From the NCBI RefSeq assembly GCF_001514285.1, contig NZ_KQ949033.1:186001-250000 (forward strand): 64,000 nucleotides of DNA, read 5' to 3'. Below are positions 43,928 through 52,754 of the stretch, one piece after another (position 1 is the stretch's first letter; every line of letters begins with the position of its first letter). The notes beneath the pieces were generated by a model. The model was not told the origin of the DNA. It worked only from the letters and a program-made list of their open reading frames with translations, and made no database searches. Made by a program: the position numbers and the translations under genes. Source of the stretch: Streptomyces sp. DSM 15324. Its GTDB lineage: Bacteria; Actinomycetota; Actinomycetes; Streptomycetales; Streptomycetaceae.

Positions 43928-44003
43928 GAGGAATTACTAGAAAAATCAACAAAACGGGCAGGAGTGGCCTTTACCCGACAGTCACAAGCCGTTCGTGATC
44001 ACG
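43928..44003. promoter_or_regulatory. A+T-rich promoter region before the ACT-GNAT gene
   Basis: 43928-43957 is about 65% A+T in a 73% G+C genome, and a palindrome CGTGATCACG lies at 43994-44003. Likely promoter plus operator. The frame is open through it, but codon use there is foreign to the rest. Confidence 0.45.
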
Positions 44004-44029
44004 CAACACCGTTCCTCCACAGTGGCTGC

Positions 44030-45298
44030 ATGAATCGACACCTGTCTGACGCCACCGTCGCCGCCGTCGCCGCGCTCTCCGCGTTCCTCAAGGCCCCATG
44101 GAGGGCACGGCGCCACGAGGACCCGCCGCCCACGAGCGATACCGGTGCCCGGCCGTCCTCCCCGGAGGAACAGGCCGGGCCCGGCACCGTCGGCGGGGAG
44201 GGCACCCTGTGGCGGATGCGGACCACGGTGAAGGACGCGCCGGGTTCCCTCGCCGCGCTCTGCGCCGCGCTGGCGGGGCACCGGGTCGACATCCTCAGTC
44301 TCCAGACGCATCCCCTGGGCGAGGACACCGTCGACGAGTTCCTGCTGCGCGCCCCGGCGGCGCTGGCCTCCACCGACATCACCGGTGCCGTCGCCGAGGC
44401 GGGCGGCTCGGGCACCTGGATCGAGCGGGCCGACGCCCATGATCTGGTGGACGTGCCGACCCGGCTCCTGGGGCTGGCCACCCGCACCGCGCTCGACGCG
44501 GCCGAACTGCCGCTCGCGCTGAGGCAGCTCCTCGGCCGGTGCACGATCCGCTCGCTGCCCGCCGCACCCGTCGGCGGGGGCCGGGGCCCGGCCCACGTGC
44601 CCGTCGAAGGGGTGCTGGAGGACACCGTGATGCGCCTGCGGGCGCCGGAAGGCGGAGTGATCAGCGTCGAACGGCCGTATCTGCCGTTCACCCCGACCGA
44701 GTTCGCCCGGGCGCGGGCCCTGGTCGAGCTGGACGCCCGGCTCGGTCCGCGGATCCCGCGCAGCCAGGACGTGCTGACCCTGCCCGAGGGCAACGACATC
44801 ACCGTGCGGCGGGCCGACACCGGCGATCTGGAGGCGGCGCGGGCCATGCACGAGCGGTGCTCGCCGCGCACGCTCGCCCTGCGGTACCACGGGCCGGTGG
44901 GCGACGCCGACCGCTACCTCAACCACCTGCTCAGCCCGCGGTTCGGCCGGACCCTCGCGGTGTGGACGCCGTCCGGGCGGATCGTCGGGCTGGGGCACCT
45001 GCTGTGGGACGGGGACGAGACCGAGGTCGCGCTGCTCGTGGAGGACCAGTGGCAGCGGCGCGGGGTCGGGCGCGAGCTGCTCGAACGGCTGGTGGCGATG
45101 GCCGTCGAGGCGGGGTGCGCGAGCGTGTACGCCGTGACGCAGTCCTCCAACACCGGGATGGTCGCCGCGATGCGGGGGCTCGGGCTGCCCCTGGACTACC
45201 AGATCGAGGAGGGGACCCTGGTGATCACGGCTCGGCTCGACGCCGTGGGCGTGGCCGGGGAGCGCGGAGAGGCCGGTTCCCGGCGAGCCCTCGGCTAG
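44030..45298 (+). CDS. ACT-domain and GNAT-domain fusion protein
   Basis: 422 residues from ATG 44030. An ACT ligand-binding domain (about 60-135: MRTTVKDAPGSLAALCAALAGHRVDILSLQTHPL) is followed by a linker with a second ACT-like strand pattern and a C-terminal GNAT domain (about 255-415) with VRRADTGDLEAARAMHERCSPRTLALRYHG, VALLVEDQWQRRGVGRELLERLVAMA (acetyl-CoA loop) and VTQSSNTGMVAAMRGLG. Such fusions can be protein acetyltransferases controlled by amino acids (AAPatA-type in actinobacteria); that role is inference. Upstream open frame from 43919 is ignored. Confidence 0.85.
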   Translation: MNRHLSDATVAAVAALSAFLKAPWRARRHEDPPPTSDTGARPSSPEEQAGPGTVGGEGTLWRMRTTVKDAPGSLAALCAALAGHRVDILSLQTHPLGEDTVDEFLLRAPAALASTDITGAVAEAGGSGTWIERADAHDLVDVPTRLLGLATRTALDAAELPLALRQLLGRCTIRSLPAAPVGGGRGPAHVPVEGVLEDTVMRLRAPEGGVISVERPYLPFTPTEFARARALVELDARLGPRIPRSQDVLTLPEGNDITVRRADTGDLEAARAMHERCSPRTLALRYHGPVGDADRYLNHLLSPRFGRTLAVWTPSGRIVGLGHLLWDGDETEVALLVEDQWQRRGVGRELLERLVAMAVEAGCASVYAVTQSSNTGMVAAMRGLGLPLDYQIEEGTLVITARLDAVGVAGERGEAGSRRALG

Positions 45299-45328
45299 CA
45301 GGCCCTCGGCGGGCGGGTTCCCGGTCGA

Positions 45329-45358
45329 GCGGTGCGGGGTGTGCACGCCCCGCACCGC
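45329..45358. terminator. Convergent-gene terminator
   Basis: An 11-bp stem, GCGGTGCGGGG (45329-45339) with CCCCGCACCGC (45348-45358), and an 8-base loop lie between the ACT-GNAT gene and the PLP lyase. Confidence 0.75.
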
Positions 45359-45430
45359 CCACGGGTCCGCCGGGACGGCCTCGCGGCCGTCCGCACGGTC
45401 CTCGCCCGCTCCCGGCCGGCGGACGGCCCG

Positions 45431-46651
45431 TCAGGAAGAGACGGCGGAGACCGTCCTGGCACCCGGCGTCCGCAGCGGGGCGTCCCCCAGTGCCTCGTCC
45501 AGGTCGGTCCACAGGTCCTCCGGGTCCTCCAGACCCACCGACAGCCGCAGCAGGCGGTCGCTCACCCCGGCGCCGCGGCGGTCGTCCGCGTCGACGATGC
45601 GGTGGCTGATGGACGCCGGGTGCTGGATGAGGGTGTCGACGCTGCCGAGGCTCACCGCGGGGGTGACCAGACGGACGCCCGCGATCACCTCGTGCGGATC
45701 GCCGTGGACCTCGAAGGCGATCATCGCGCCACCGATGCGCGGATAGTGGACGCGGGCGACGCGCGGGTCGGCGGCCAGGCGGCGGGCCAGTTCGGCGGCG
45801 GTCGCGGAGGCCGCCCGGACCCGGACCGGGAGGGTCGCCAGTCCGCGCAGCAGGAGGTAGCCCGCCAGCGGGTGCAGGACGCCTCCGGTGGCGAAGCGGA
45901 TCTGCCGCAGCAGCCCCCCGAACTCCTCGTCGCAGGCGACCACGCCGCCGAGGACGTCCCCGTGTCCGCCGAGGTACTTGGTGGCGCTGTGCAGGACGAG
46001 CCGGGCGCCGTGTTCCGCCGGACGCTGGAGCACCGGAGTGGCGAAGGTGTTGTCGGCGAGCAGCGGGACGGAGCCGCAGGCGTGCGCGACGGCCCGCAGA
46101 TCGACCTCCGCGAGGGTGGGGTTGGCCGGCGACTCGACCATGACCAGTCCGGTGTCGGGCCGCAGCGCGTCCGTGATCCCGGCCGGGTCGGTCCAGGTGA
46201 CCTCCGAGCCGAGGAGTCCGGCGGTCAGGAGGTGGTCGCTGCAGCCGTACAGGGGGCGTACGGCGACGACGTGCCGCAGGCCCAGGGAGGCACGGGCGAG
46301 CAGGACCGCGCTCAGGGCGGCCATCCCGCTGGCAAAGGCGACCGCGCTCGCGGTGCCCTCCAGCCGGGCGAGGGCGGTCTCGAAGCGGGCGACGGTCGGA
46401 TTGCCGAGCCGTCCGTAGACCGGCGGGCCCTCGGGCTCGGCGCCGGTCGCGGCGAACGCGTCGATCCGGGCCGCCTCGGCGCGGCTGTCGTAGGAGGGGT
46501 ACGTGGTGGACAGGTCGATCGGCGGGGCGTGCAGGCCCTGCCGGGCCAGGTCGTCCCGCCCGGCGTGCACGGCCTCGGTGGCCAGGGCGCGGGGTGCTGC
46601 GGACCGTCGTATCTCGGGGGATGCGTGCGTGCTCGCTGCGGCTGAGTCCAT
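45431..46651 (-). CDS. Cystathionine gamma-synthase/lyase family PLP enzyme
   Basis: 406 residues from ATG 46651. Cys/Met-metabolism PLP fold: STTYPSYD, VYGRLGNPTVARFE, ASGMAALSAVLLA, PLYGCSD, ADNTFATPVLQRP and the internal-aldimine Lys225 (HSATKYLGGHGDVLGG). It acts on sulfur amino acids; lyase versus synthase cannot be decided by eye. Divergent from an Lrp/AsnC gene across 60 bp that contain a perfect repeat, so amino-acid-responsive control is likely. Confidence 0.88.
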   Translation of the reverse strand: MDSAAASTHASPEIRRSAAPRALATEAVHAGRDDLARQGLHAPPIDLSTTYPSYDSRAEAARIDAFAATGAEPEGPPVYGRLGNPTVARFETALARLEGTASAVAFASGMAALSAVLLARASLGLRHVVAVRPLYGCSDHLLTAGLLGSEVTWTDPAGITDALRPDTGLVMVESPANPTLAEVDLRAVAHACGSVPLLADNTFATPVLQRPAEHGARLVLHSATKYLGGHGDVLGGVVACDEEFGGLLRQIRFATGGVLHPLAGYLLLRGLATLPVRVRAASATAAELARRLAADPRVARVHYPRIGGAMIAFEVHGDPHEVIAGVRLVTPAVSLGSVDTLIQHPASISHRIVDADDRRGAGVSDRLLRLSVGLEDPEDLWTDLDEALGDAPLRTPGARTVSAVSS

Positions 46652-46686
46652 GGACCGCAGAGTGAACAACGCACGGGACACCGGAA

Positions 46687-46708
46687 TCGAACACCGTGCT
46701 ACGTTCGA
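46687..46708. promoter_or_regulatory. TCGAAC-N10-GTTCGA operator between the lyase and Lrp genes
   Basis: A perfect 6-bp inverted repeat (46687-46692, 46703-46708) ends four bases before the Lrp start. It is well placed for autoregulation and control of the lyase gene. Confidence 0.6.
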
Positions 46709-46711
46709 CCG

Positions 46712-47185
46712 ATGGCCGAATCTGTCGTACTGGACCCGGTGGACCTGCATCTGCTGCGGTTGCTGCAGAACGACGCCCGGACCACCTATCGCGATCTCGC
46801 GGCACAGGTCGGGGTGGCGCCGTCGACGTGTCTGGACCGCGTGACGCGGCTGCGCCGCTCGGGCGTGATCCTCGGGCACCAGCTCCGGCTGGATCCGGCC
46901 AAGATGGGGCGCGGGCTCCAGGCGCTGCTGTCGGTGCAGGTCAGGCCGCATCGGCGGGAGCTGGTGGGGCCGTTCGTGGAGCGGATCCGGGCGCTGCCGG
47001 AGGCGCTGACCGTCTTCCATCTGACCGGTCCCGACGACTACCTGGTGCATGTGGCGGTCGCCGACATGGCGGATCTCCAGCGGCTCGTCCTGGACGAGTT
47101 CACGGCCCGGCGGGAGGTGGCGCGGGTCGAGACCCGGCTGATCTTCCAGCAGTGGGACTGCGGGCCGCTGCTGCCGCCGGGCTAG
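46712..47185 (+). CDS. Lrp/AsnC-family transcriptional regulator
   Basis: 157 residues: an AsnC-type HTH (about 8-60: LDPVDLHLLRLLQNDARTTYRDLAAQVGVAPSTCLDRVTRLRRSGVI) and a RAM/ACT ligand domain (about 70-150: GLQALLSVQVRPHRRELVGPFVERIRALPEAL, TGPDDYLVHVAVADMADLQ). No Shine-Dalgarno is seen before ATG 46712, suggesting a leaderless message. It presumably senses an amino acid metabolised by the divergent lyase. Confidence 0.92.
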   Translation: MAESVVLDPVDLHLLRLLQNDARTTYRDLAAQVGVAPSTCLDRVTRLRRSGVILGHQLRLDPAKMGRGLQALLSVQVRPHRRELVGPFVERIRALPEALTVFHLTGPDDYLVHVAVADMADLQRLVLDEFTARREVARVETRLIFQQWDCGPLLPPG

Positions 47186-47283
47186 CGGGGTGGGCGGAGC
47201 CCGGCTCAAACCCCTCTGCACCGTCCTACGCCATCAGCTCAAACGCCGTGACGTGCGCTTCCCTCCGTATGAGGATGGTGTGC

Positions 47284-48987
47284 ATGTCACAGACCAACCA
47301 CCCTCTTCCCCGTGCGGTCGCCGACGCCTACGTCGACGACCTCATCGCCCTCGACCCGGTCACCGGCACCTTTCTCGGCGTGGCGGAGAGTTCGAGCCGT
47401 CTGCCCGACTTCTCGCCCGCGGGACTGGAGGCGCGGGCGCGACTGGCCCGGGACACGCTGGCCCGGCTCGACGAGGCGGAGCGGCGACCGGGCGCGGACA
47501 GTGACATCGAGCGCCGGTGCGCGCGCCTGCTGCGCGAGCGCCTGACCGCGGAACTCGCCGTGCACGAGGCCGAGGAGGGGCTGCGCGCGGTCGGCAACCT
47601 GGGCATGCCCGCGCACCATGTGCGGGAGGTGTTCACCGTGACGCCCACGAACACCGAGGAGGACTGGGCGGCGATCGCCGAGCGGCTGCGGGCCGTACCG
47701 GCGGCGCTCGGCGGCTACCGCGAGTCCCTGGCGCTCGGCCTAGAACGCAAACTGTACGGTGCGCCGCGCCCGACGGCCGTCTTCGTCGGCCAGCTCACCG
47801 AGTGGTCGGACACGGACGGCGCCGGCCGCGGCTGGTTCGAGGAGTTCGCGGCCACGGGGACCGAGTCGCTGCCGGAGGCGCTGCGCGCGGAACTCCGGGA
47901 GGCGGCCGGGACCGCGACGGCGGCGGTCGTGGAGCTGCGGGACTGGATGCGCGACGTGTACGCGCCGGCCGTCGAGGGGGCGCCGGACACGGTGGGCCGG
48001 GAGCGGTACGCCCGCTGGTCGCGCTACTACAACGGCACCGACCTGGACCTGGACGAGGCGTACGCGTACGGCTGGGCGGAGTACCACCGGCTGCTCGGCG
48101 AGATGAAGAAGGAGGCCGAGCGCATCCTGCCGGGTGCGGCGACCCCGTGGGTTGCCCTCGCGCACCTGGACGAGCACGGCACGCACATCGAGGGCCTCGA
48201 CGAGGTCCGCGACTGGCTCCAGGGCCTGATGGACCAGGCGATCGAGGCGCTGGACGGCACCCACTTCGAACTCGCCGAGCGGGTACGGCGGGTGGAGTCC
48301 CGGATCGCCCCGGCGGGCAGCGCCGCCGCCCCGTACTACACGCCCCCGTCGGAGGACTTCTCCCGGCCGGGCCGCACCTGGCTGCCGACGATGGGCCAGA
48401 CCCGCTTCCCGGTGTACGACCTGGTCTCCACCTGGTACCACGAGGGTGTGCCGGGCCACCACCTCCAGCTGGCGCAGTGGGCGCACGTCGCCGGTAACCT
48501 CTCCCGGTACCAGGCCGTCGTCGGCATGGTCAGCGCCAACGCCGAGGGCTGGGCGCTGTACGCGGAGCGGCTGATGGACGAACTGGGCTTCCTCACCGAT
48601 CCGGAGCACCGGCTCGGCTATCTGGACGCGCAGATGATGCGGGCGGTGCGGGTCATCGTGGACATCGGCATGCATCTGGAGCTGGAGATCCCGGCGGACT
48701 CGCCGTTCCACCCGGGCGAGCGCTGGACCCCCGGGCTGGCGGAGGAGTTCTTCGGGGCGCACAGCAGCCGGCCGGCGGACTTCGTGGAGAGCGAGCTGAC
48801 CCGCTATCTGACGATCCCCGGCCAGGCGATCGGCTACAAGCTCGGGGAGCGGGCCTGGCTGCTGGGCCGCGAGCGGGCGCGCGAGCGCCGGGGGGACGCC
48901 TTCGACCTCAAGTCCTGGCACATGGCGGCCCTTTCGCAGGGATCGCTGGGGCTCGACGACCTGGTGGACGAGCTGGCGCGGCTCTGA
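47284..48987 (+). CDS. DUF885-family metallopeptidase-like protein
   Basis: 567 residues, no signal peptide. DUF885 signature HEGVPGHHLQLAQWAH (His-Glu-x-x-x-x-His-His) at about residues 386-401 and SANAEGWALYAERLMDELG after it. The latter includes the third metal-ligand Glu. Family members are gluzincin-like proteins of unknown substrate in bacteria. ATG 47284 has GAGG ten bases upstream. It stands alone. Confidence 0.87.
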   Translation: MSQTNHPLPRAVADAYVDDLIALDPVTGTFLGVAESSSRLPDFSPAGLEARARLARDTLARLDEAERRPGADSDIERRCARLLRERLTAELAVHEAEEGLRAVGNLGMPAHHVREVFTVTPTNTEEDWAAIAERLRAVPAALGGYRESLALGLERKLYGAPRPTAVFVGQLTEWSDTDGAGRGWFEEFAATGTESLPEALRAELREAAGTATAAVVELRDWMRDVYAPAVEGAPDTVGRERYARWSRYYNGTDLDLDEAYAYGWAEYHRLLGEMKKEAERILPGAATPWVALAHLDEHGTHIEGLDEVRDWLQGLMDQAIEALDGTHFELAERVRRVESRIAPAGSAAAPYYTPPSEDFSRPGRTWLPTMGQTRFPVYDLVSTWYHEGVPGHHLQLAQWAHVAGNLSRYQAVVGMVSANAEGWALYAERLMDELGFLTDPEHRLGYLDAQMMRAVRVIVDIGMHLELEIPADSPFHPGERWTPGLAEEFFGAHSSRPADFVESELTRYLTIPGQAIGYKLGERAWLLGRERARERRGDAFDLKSWHMAALSQGSLGLDDLVDELARL

Positions 48988-49083
48988 CGGGCCGGCGCGG
49001 CCGCGACCCCGCCCTGTGCGTGCCGCGCCCCGCCCCGTGTACGTGAAGCCGCCGAACGACAGGCGACTGCGTGAGGGCGGCGG

Positions 49084-49566
49084 TCAGCAGCCGCAGTTCT
49101 CCGCGTCGGCGGGGGCCGTGAGCCGGTCGGCGGCGTGGCGCTCGCGGCCCTCCCAGGTCTCGTACGCGAAGCCCTCGCGCACCCAGTACTCGAAGCCGCC
49201 GAGCATCTCCTTGACCAGGTAGCCGAGTTCGGCGAGCGCGAGGGCGGCGCGGGTGGCGCCGTTGCAGCCGGGGCCCCAGCAGTACGTCACCACGGGCACG
49301 TTCCGGTCGAGGAGTCGCTCGGCCTGTTCGGGGATGAGGGCGGTGGGCAGGTGGACGGCGCCGGGGATGTGGCCCTGGTCCCAGGCCTGCGTGGAGCGGG
49401 AGTCCAGGACGACGAACCCGGGGTCGCCCCCGGCGGCGAGGACGGCGGCCACGTCGGAGACGTCGGCGTGGAAGACGAGGCTCGCCCGGAAGTGGGCGGC
49501 GGCCTCGGCCGGGGCGGCGGGGGCGACACGCAGGACGGGGTTGACGGGGCTGGTCGTGGCGGTCAT
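49084..49566 (-). CDS. Single-domain rhodanese-like sulfurtransferase
   Basis: 160 residues with one rhodanese domain (about 30-140): FVVLDSRSTQAWDQGHIPGAVHLP and active-site loop VVTYCWGPGCNGATRAA with catalytic Cys96. The tail ends in NCGC, an additional Cys pair. ATG 49566 has a purine-rich GAGAGG upstream. Thiosulfate or persulfide transfer is likely; the acceptor is unknown. It is preceded on the same strand by sbcDC but separated by a hairpin. Confidence 0.86.
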   Translation of the reverse strand: MTATTSPVNPVLRVAPAAPAEAAAHFRASLVFHADVSDVAAVLAAGGDPGFVVLDSRSTQAWDQGHIPGAVHLPTALIPEQAERLLDRNVPVVTYCWGPGCNGATRAALALAELGYLVKEMLGGFEYWVREGFAYETWEGRERHAADRLTAPADAENCGC

Positions 49567-49637
49567 CGCGGGGGCCTCTCTGCGGGGGATCCGATGAAGG
49601 GAAATCTACGGCCGGTGATCACCTTCTTGAAGGGGCG

Positions 49638-49669
49638 TTCCCCGGCGCGCCTGCCGCACCGCCGGGGAA
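49638..49669 (-). terminator. Terminator after sbcC
   Basis: TTCCCCGGCG (49638-49647) pairs perfectly with CGCCGGGGAA (49660-49669) across 12 bp, 47 bp past the sbcC stop. Confidence 0.7.
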
Positions 49670-49715
49670 TCCCCCTCCTTCCGGGGGCATGACCGGGTAT
49701 TCCCCGGACGGGGGG

Positions 49716-52700
49716 TCAGCGGCCGGGCGGGACGGCGCGGCCCCGCTGCCGCACCTGCGAACCGGACCTCCCCTTGACGACCTCCAGCTGGGCGTGGACG
49801 CGTCGGCGCAGGTCGGCGACATGGCTGACGATGCCGACGCTGCGGTCGCGTTCCCGCAGCGAGTCCAGGACGTCGAGGACCTCGTCGAGGGTCTGGTCGT
49901 CGAGGCTGCCGAAGCCCTCGTCGATGAAGAGGGTGTCCAGCCGGACCCCGCCCGCCTCGTCGGTCACCACGTCGGCGAGGCCGAGCGCGAGGGCGAGCGA
50001 GGCGAAGAAGGTCTCGCCGCCGGAGAGCGTGGCGGTGTCCCGCTCCCGGCCGGTCCAGGCGTCGACGACATGCAGTCCGAGCCCGCTGCGGCCGCGTCCG
50101 GCCCGGTCGTCGGAGTGGACGAGGGTGTAGCGCCCGGCGGACATCTGCCGCAGCCGGGCGGTCGCGGCGGCGGCCACCTGTTCCAGACGGGCCGCGAGGA
50201 CGTACGCCTCCAGGCGCATCTTGCGCTCGTTGTCGGCCGAGGTGCCCGCGGTCAGGCCGGCCATGCGGGCCACCCGGTCGTACTCCTCGCGCAGCGGCGC
50301 GAGCCGGCGCACCCCCTCGGCCGAGCGGGCCGAGAGGCGGTCCAGTTCCGCGCAGCGCCGGGCCGCCGCGTCGCGCGCGGAGGCGGCGTCGCGCAGCCGC
50401 CGGGCGGCGGCGGCCGCCGTGCCTTGCGCGCAGGCGAGGTCGGCGGGCGGCCGCTGGGCGGCGGCCGCCGTGTCGGTCTCCGCGAGGACCGCGCGGACCG
50501 CGGCCTCCTCGGACTGCCAGGCGTCCAGGCGCCGTTGCAGCTCGCGGTGGGCGCCGGCGTCGAGCAGGGCGTCGGCGGCGGCCTGCGGGGTGTCGAATCC
50601 GGCCCGGAACGCGGCGTCGGCGAGCCGGGCGTCGGCGTCCTTGAGCCGCTGGGCGGTGTCCTCGGCGGACCGCGCCGCGTCCGCCGCCTCGGTGAGCAGC
50701 GCGACCCGGCGCTCCAGCTCGGCGGCACGGGCGGCCACGGTACCGGCCGCGCCCCGCGCCTGCGTCAACTCGGCCTCCAGCAAGCCGCGTTCACTGTCGA
50801 GAGCGTCCCGTCGCGCGACCCGTGCGGCGGCGCGGACGGCGGCCTCCTGCTGCGCGGAGACCCTCCGGTCGCGTTCCCGGTCGGCCTGCCGCAGTCGCTC
50901 CTGGGCGGCGTGCAGGGCCGAGGCGCCGTCCCGGGCCCGGGCGTACTCCTGCTCCAACTCATCTGCCTCAGAGACACGTTGCGCGGTGGGCGCGTCACCG
51001 GCCTCGCCCTCGGCCGCGGCCAGCTCCCGCTGGAGCAGCCCCCGGCGCTCTTCGGCTTCGGCGCGCTCGCCGTCGGCCGACTGGACCGCGGCCAGCGCGC
51101 GGTCCTCGGTCTCCCGGCCGACGTGTCCGGCGTCCTTGCGCGCGGGTGCCGGATGGTCGACGGCCCCGCAGACCGCGCACGGCTCGCCCGCGCTGAGCCG
51201 TGCGGCGAGTTCGGCTGCGATGCCGTTCAGCCGCCGCTCCTTGACCTCCAGCCAGGTGGCGCGCGCCTGCTGGGCCAGCTCGGTCAGGGCCAGCACCTGG
51301 CGGTGCGCCTCGTCGGTCTCCCCCGCGAGCCGGTCGCGTCGGCGGGCGGCGGCGAGACGCCGGCGTGCGGGTTCGCGCTGCACCGCGAGCCGTTCGGCCC
51401 GGGTGGCGGCCTCCTGGGCGAACTCCACGGCGCCCAGCAGGCCGGTCCGGGTCTCCTCCCAGTCGGCCAGCCAGGCCTCCGCCTCCTGGAGGACATCCGT
51501 GTCGGACCGCTCCTGACGGTCCAACTCCGCGCGCTCCGCGAGGAGTTCCGTGAGCCGTCGCTCGGCGCGGCGGGCCGACTCCAGACCGCCCAGCTCCTCG
51601 GCCGCGCGCCGGGCGGCGGCGGCGAGTCCGGCACCGCCCGCGTCCGCGAGCCCTCCGGGACGTCCGGCGTCGACGGCGTCGCGCACCAGCGCACGCGCGC
51701 GGGCCTCCGCCCGGGCGGCCCGGTGGTGGTCCGACTCGGCGGTCTCCCGCAGCTCCAGCGCGGGCGCGACCGCCTCGGCCTTGCGGCCGCGCTCCATGCG
51801 GGCCCGGTCCTCGCGGTGCGCGCCGGCGCGCTCCTCCAGCCGCGCGGCCCGTTCCCGCGCCTCGGCGGACCGGCTCTGCAACCGGTGCAGTTCGCGTACG
51901 TCCGTCAGGGCGCGCTCGGCGCCCGCCTGGGCGGACTCGGCGGCGGCCAGACGGCAGTGCGCGATGGTCAGCTGCTCGCGGGCGGTGCTGCGGGCCACCG
52001 CGGCGGCGGCGGTGACCGCCTCGGCGAGACCCGGCTCGCCCGGCTGGAGCTCCGGCAGCTCCATGGCTCCCCCGGCGGCCTGCTGCATCCGGTGGGCGTC
52101 GGCGACCAGTTCGGCGTCGCCCTCGCGTACCCGTGCCTCCGCCTCCCGGCGCCGCTCGGCGAGCCGCTTCTCCACGTCGGCGAACCGCCGGGTGTCGAAG
52201 AGCCGGCCCAGCAGCCGCCCGCGCGCCTCGGCGTCGGCGCGCAGGAAACGCGCGAAGTCGCCCTGGGGCAGCAGCACGACCTGGCAGAACTGCTCCCGGC
52301 TCATGCCGAGCAGCTGGGTGATCTCCTCGCCGATCTCCTGGTGGGAACGGCTGAGGTCCTTCCAGACGGCGCCGACGGGGTCGTACTCGCGCAGCCAGGT
52401 CTGGGCCTTCTCGACGGTCGTACCGGTGCCGCGCTTCTTGGGGCGCTCATGGGGCGGCTGCCGGGTGATCTCCAAGCGGCGTCCGGACACGGTGAGTTCG
52501 AGGGTGACCTCGGTGCGGGTGCCGGGGGCGGCGTGGTCGCTGCGCAGGGTCAGTCCCTGGCCCTGGACGGCCTGGCGGGCGCCCGGGACGGAGCCGTAGA
52601 GCGCGTAGCAGACGGCGTCGAGGACGGAGGTCTTGCCCGCGCCGGTCGGCCCGTGCAGCAGGAAGAGCCCGGCGGCGGACAGGTCGTCGAAGTCGACGCT

Positions 52701-52754
52701 CTGGGCGTCGCCGAAGGGCCCGAAGGCGGTCAGGTCGAGCCGGTGCAGCCTCAC
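49716..52754 (-). CDS. sbcC: Exonuclease SbcCD subunit C (SMC-like ATPase)
   Basis: 1012-residue Rad50-like partner of SbcD, opening DNA hairpins and double-strand ends. Walker A GPTGAGKT is at 35-42; two long Ala/Arg/Glu-rich coiled coils flank the zinc hook CAVC (about residue 525, AGEPCAVCGAVDHP). The C-terminus has the ABC signature LSGGETFFASLALALGLADVV and Walker B TLFIDEGFGSLD. The GTG 52754 start overlaps the sbcD stop (GTGA), proving an operon. Confidence 0.94.
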   Translation of the reverse strand: MRLHRLDLTAFGPFGDAQSVDFDDLSAAGLFLLHGPTGAGKTSVLDAVCYALYGSVPGARQAVQGQGLTLRSDHAAPGTRTEVTLELTVSGRRLEITRQPPHERPKKRGTGTTVEKAQTWLREYDPVGAVWKDLSRSHQEIGEEITQLLGMSREQFCQVVLLPQGDFARFLRADAEARGRLLGRLFDTRRFADVEKRLAERRREAEARVREGDAELVADAHRMQQAAGGAMELPELQPGEPGLAEAVTAAAAVARSTAREQLTIAHCRLAAAESAQAGAERALTDVRELHRLQSRSAEARERAARLEERAGAHREDRARMERGRKAEAVAPALELRETAESDHHRAARAEARARALVRDAVDAGRPGGLADAGGAGLAAAARRAAEELGGLESARRAERRLTELLAERAELDRQERSDTDVLQEAEAWLADWEETRTGLLGAVEFAQEAATRAERLAVQREPARRRLAAARRRDRLAGETDEAHRQVLALTELAQQARATWLEVKERRLNGIAAELAARLSAGEPCAVCGAVDHPAPARKDAGHVGRETEDRALAAVQSADGERAEAEERRGLLQRELAAAEGEAGDAPTAQRVSEADELEQEYARARDGASALHAAQERLRQADRERDRRVSAQQEAAVRAAARVARRDALDSERGLLEAELTQARGAAGTVAARAAELERRVALLTEAADAARSAEDTAQRLKDADARLADAAFRAGFDTPQAAADALLDAGAHRELQRRLDAWQSEEAAVRAVLAETDTAAAAQRPPADLACAQGTAAAAARRLRDAASARDAAARRCAELDRLSARSAEGVRRLAPLREEYDRVARMAGLTAGTSADNERKMRLEAYVLAARLEQVAAAATARLRQMSAGRYTLVHSDDRAGRGRSGLGLHVVDAWTGRERDTATLSGGETFFASLALALGLADVVTDEAGGVRLDTLFIDEGFGSLDDQTLDEVLDVLDSLRERDRSVGIVSHVADLRRRVHAQLEVVKGRSGSQVRQRGRAVPPGR

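Noticed and set aside
49567..49637. Riboswitch before the rhodanese gene
   Set aside because: No SAM-type conserved core was visible; the hairpin to the left reads better as the sbcC terminator.
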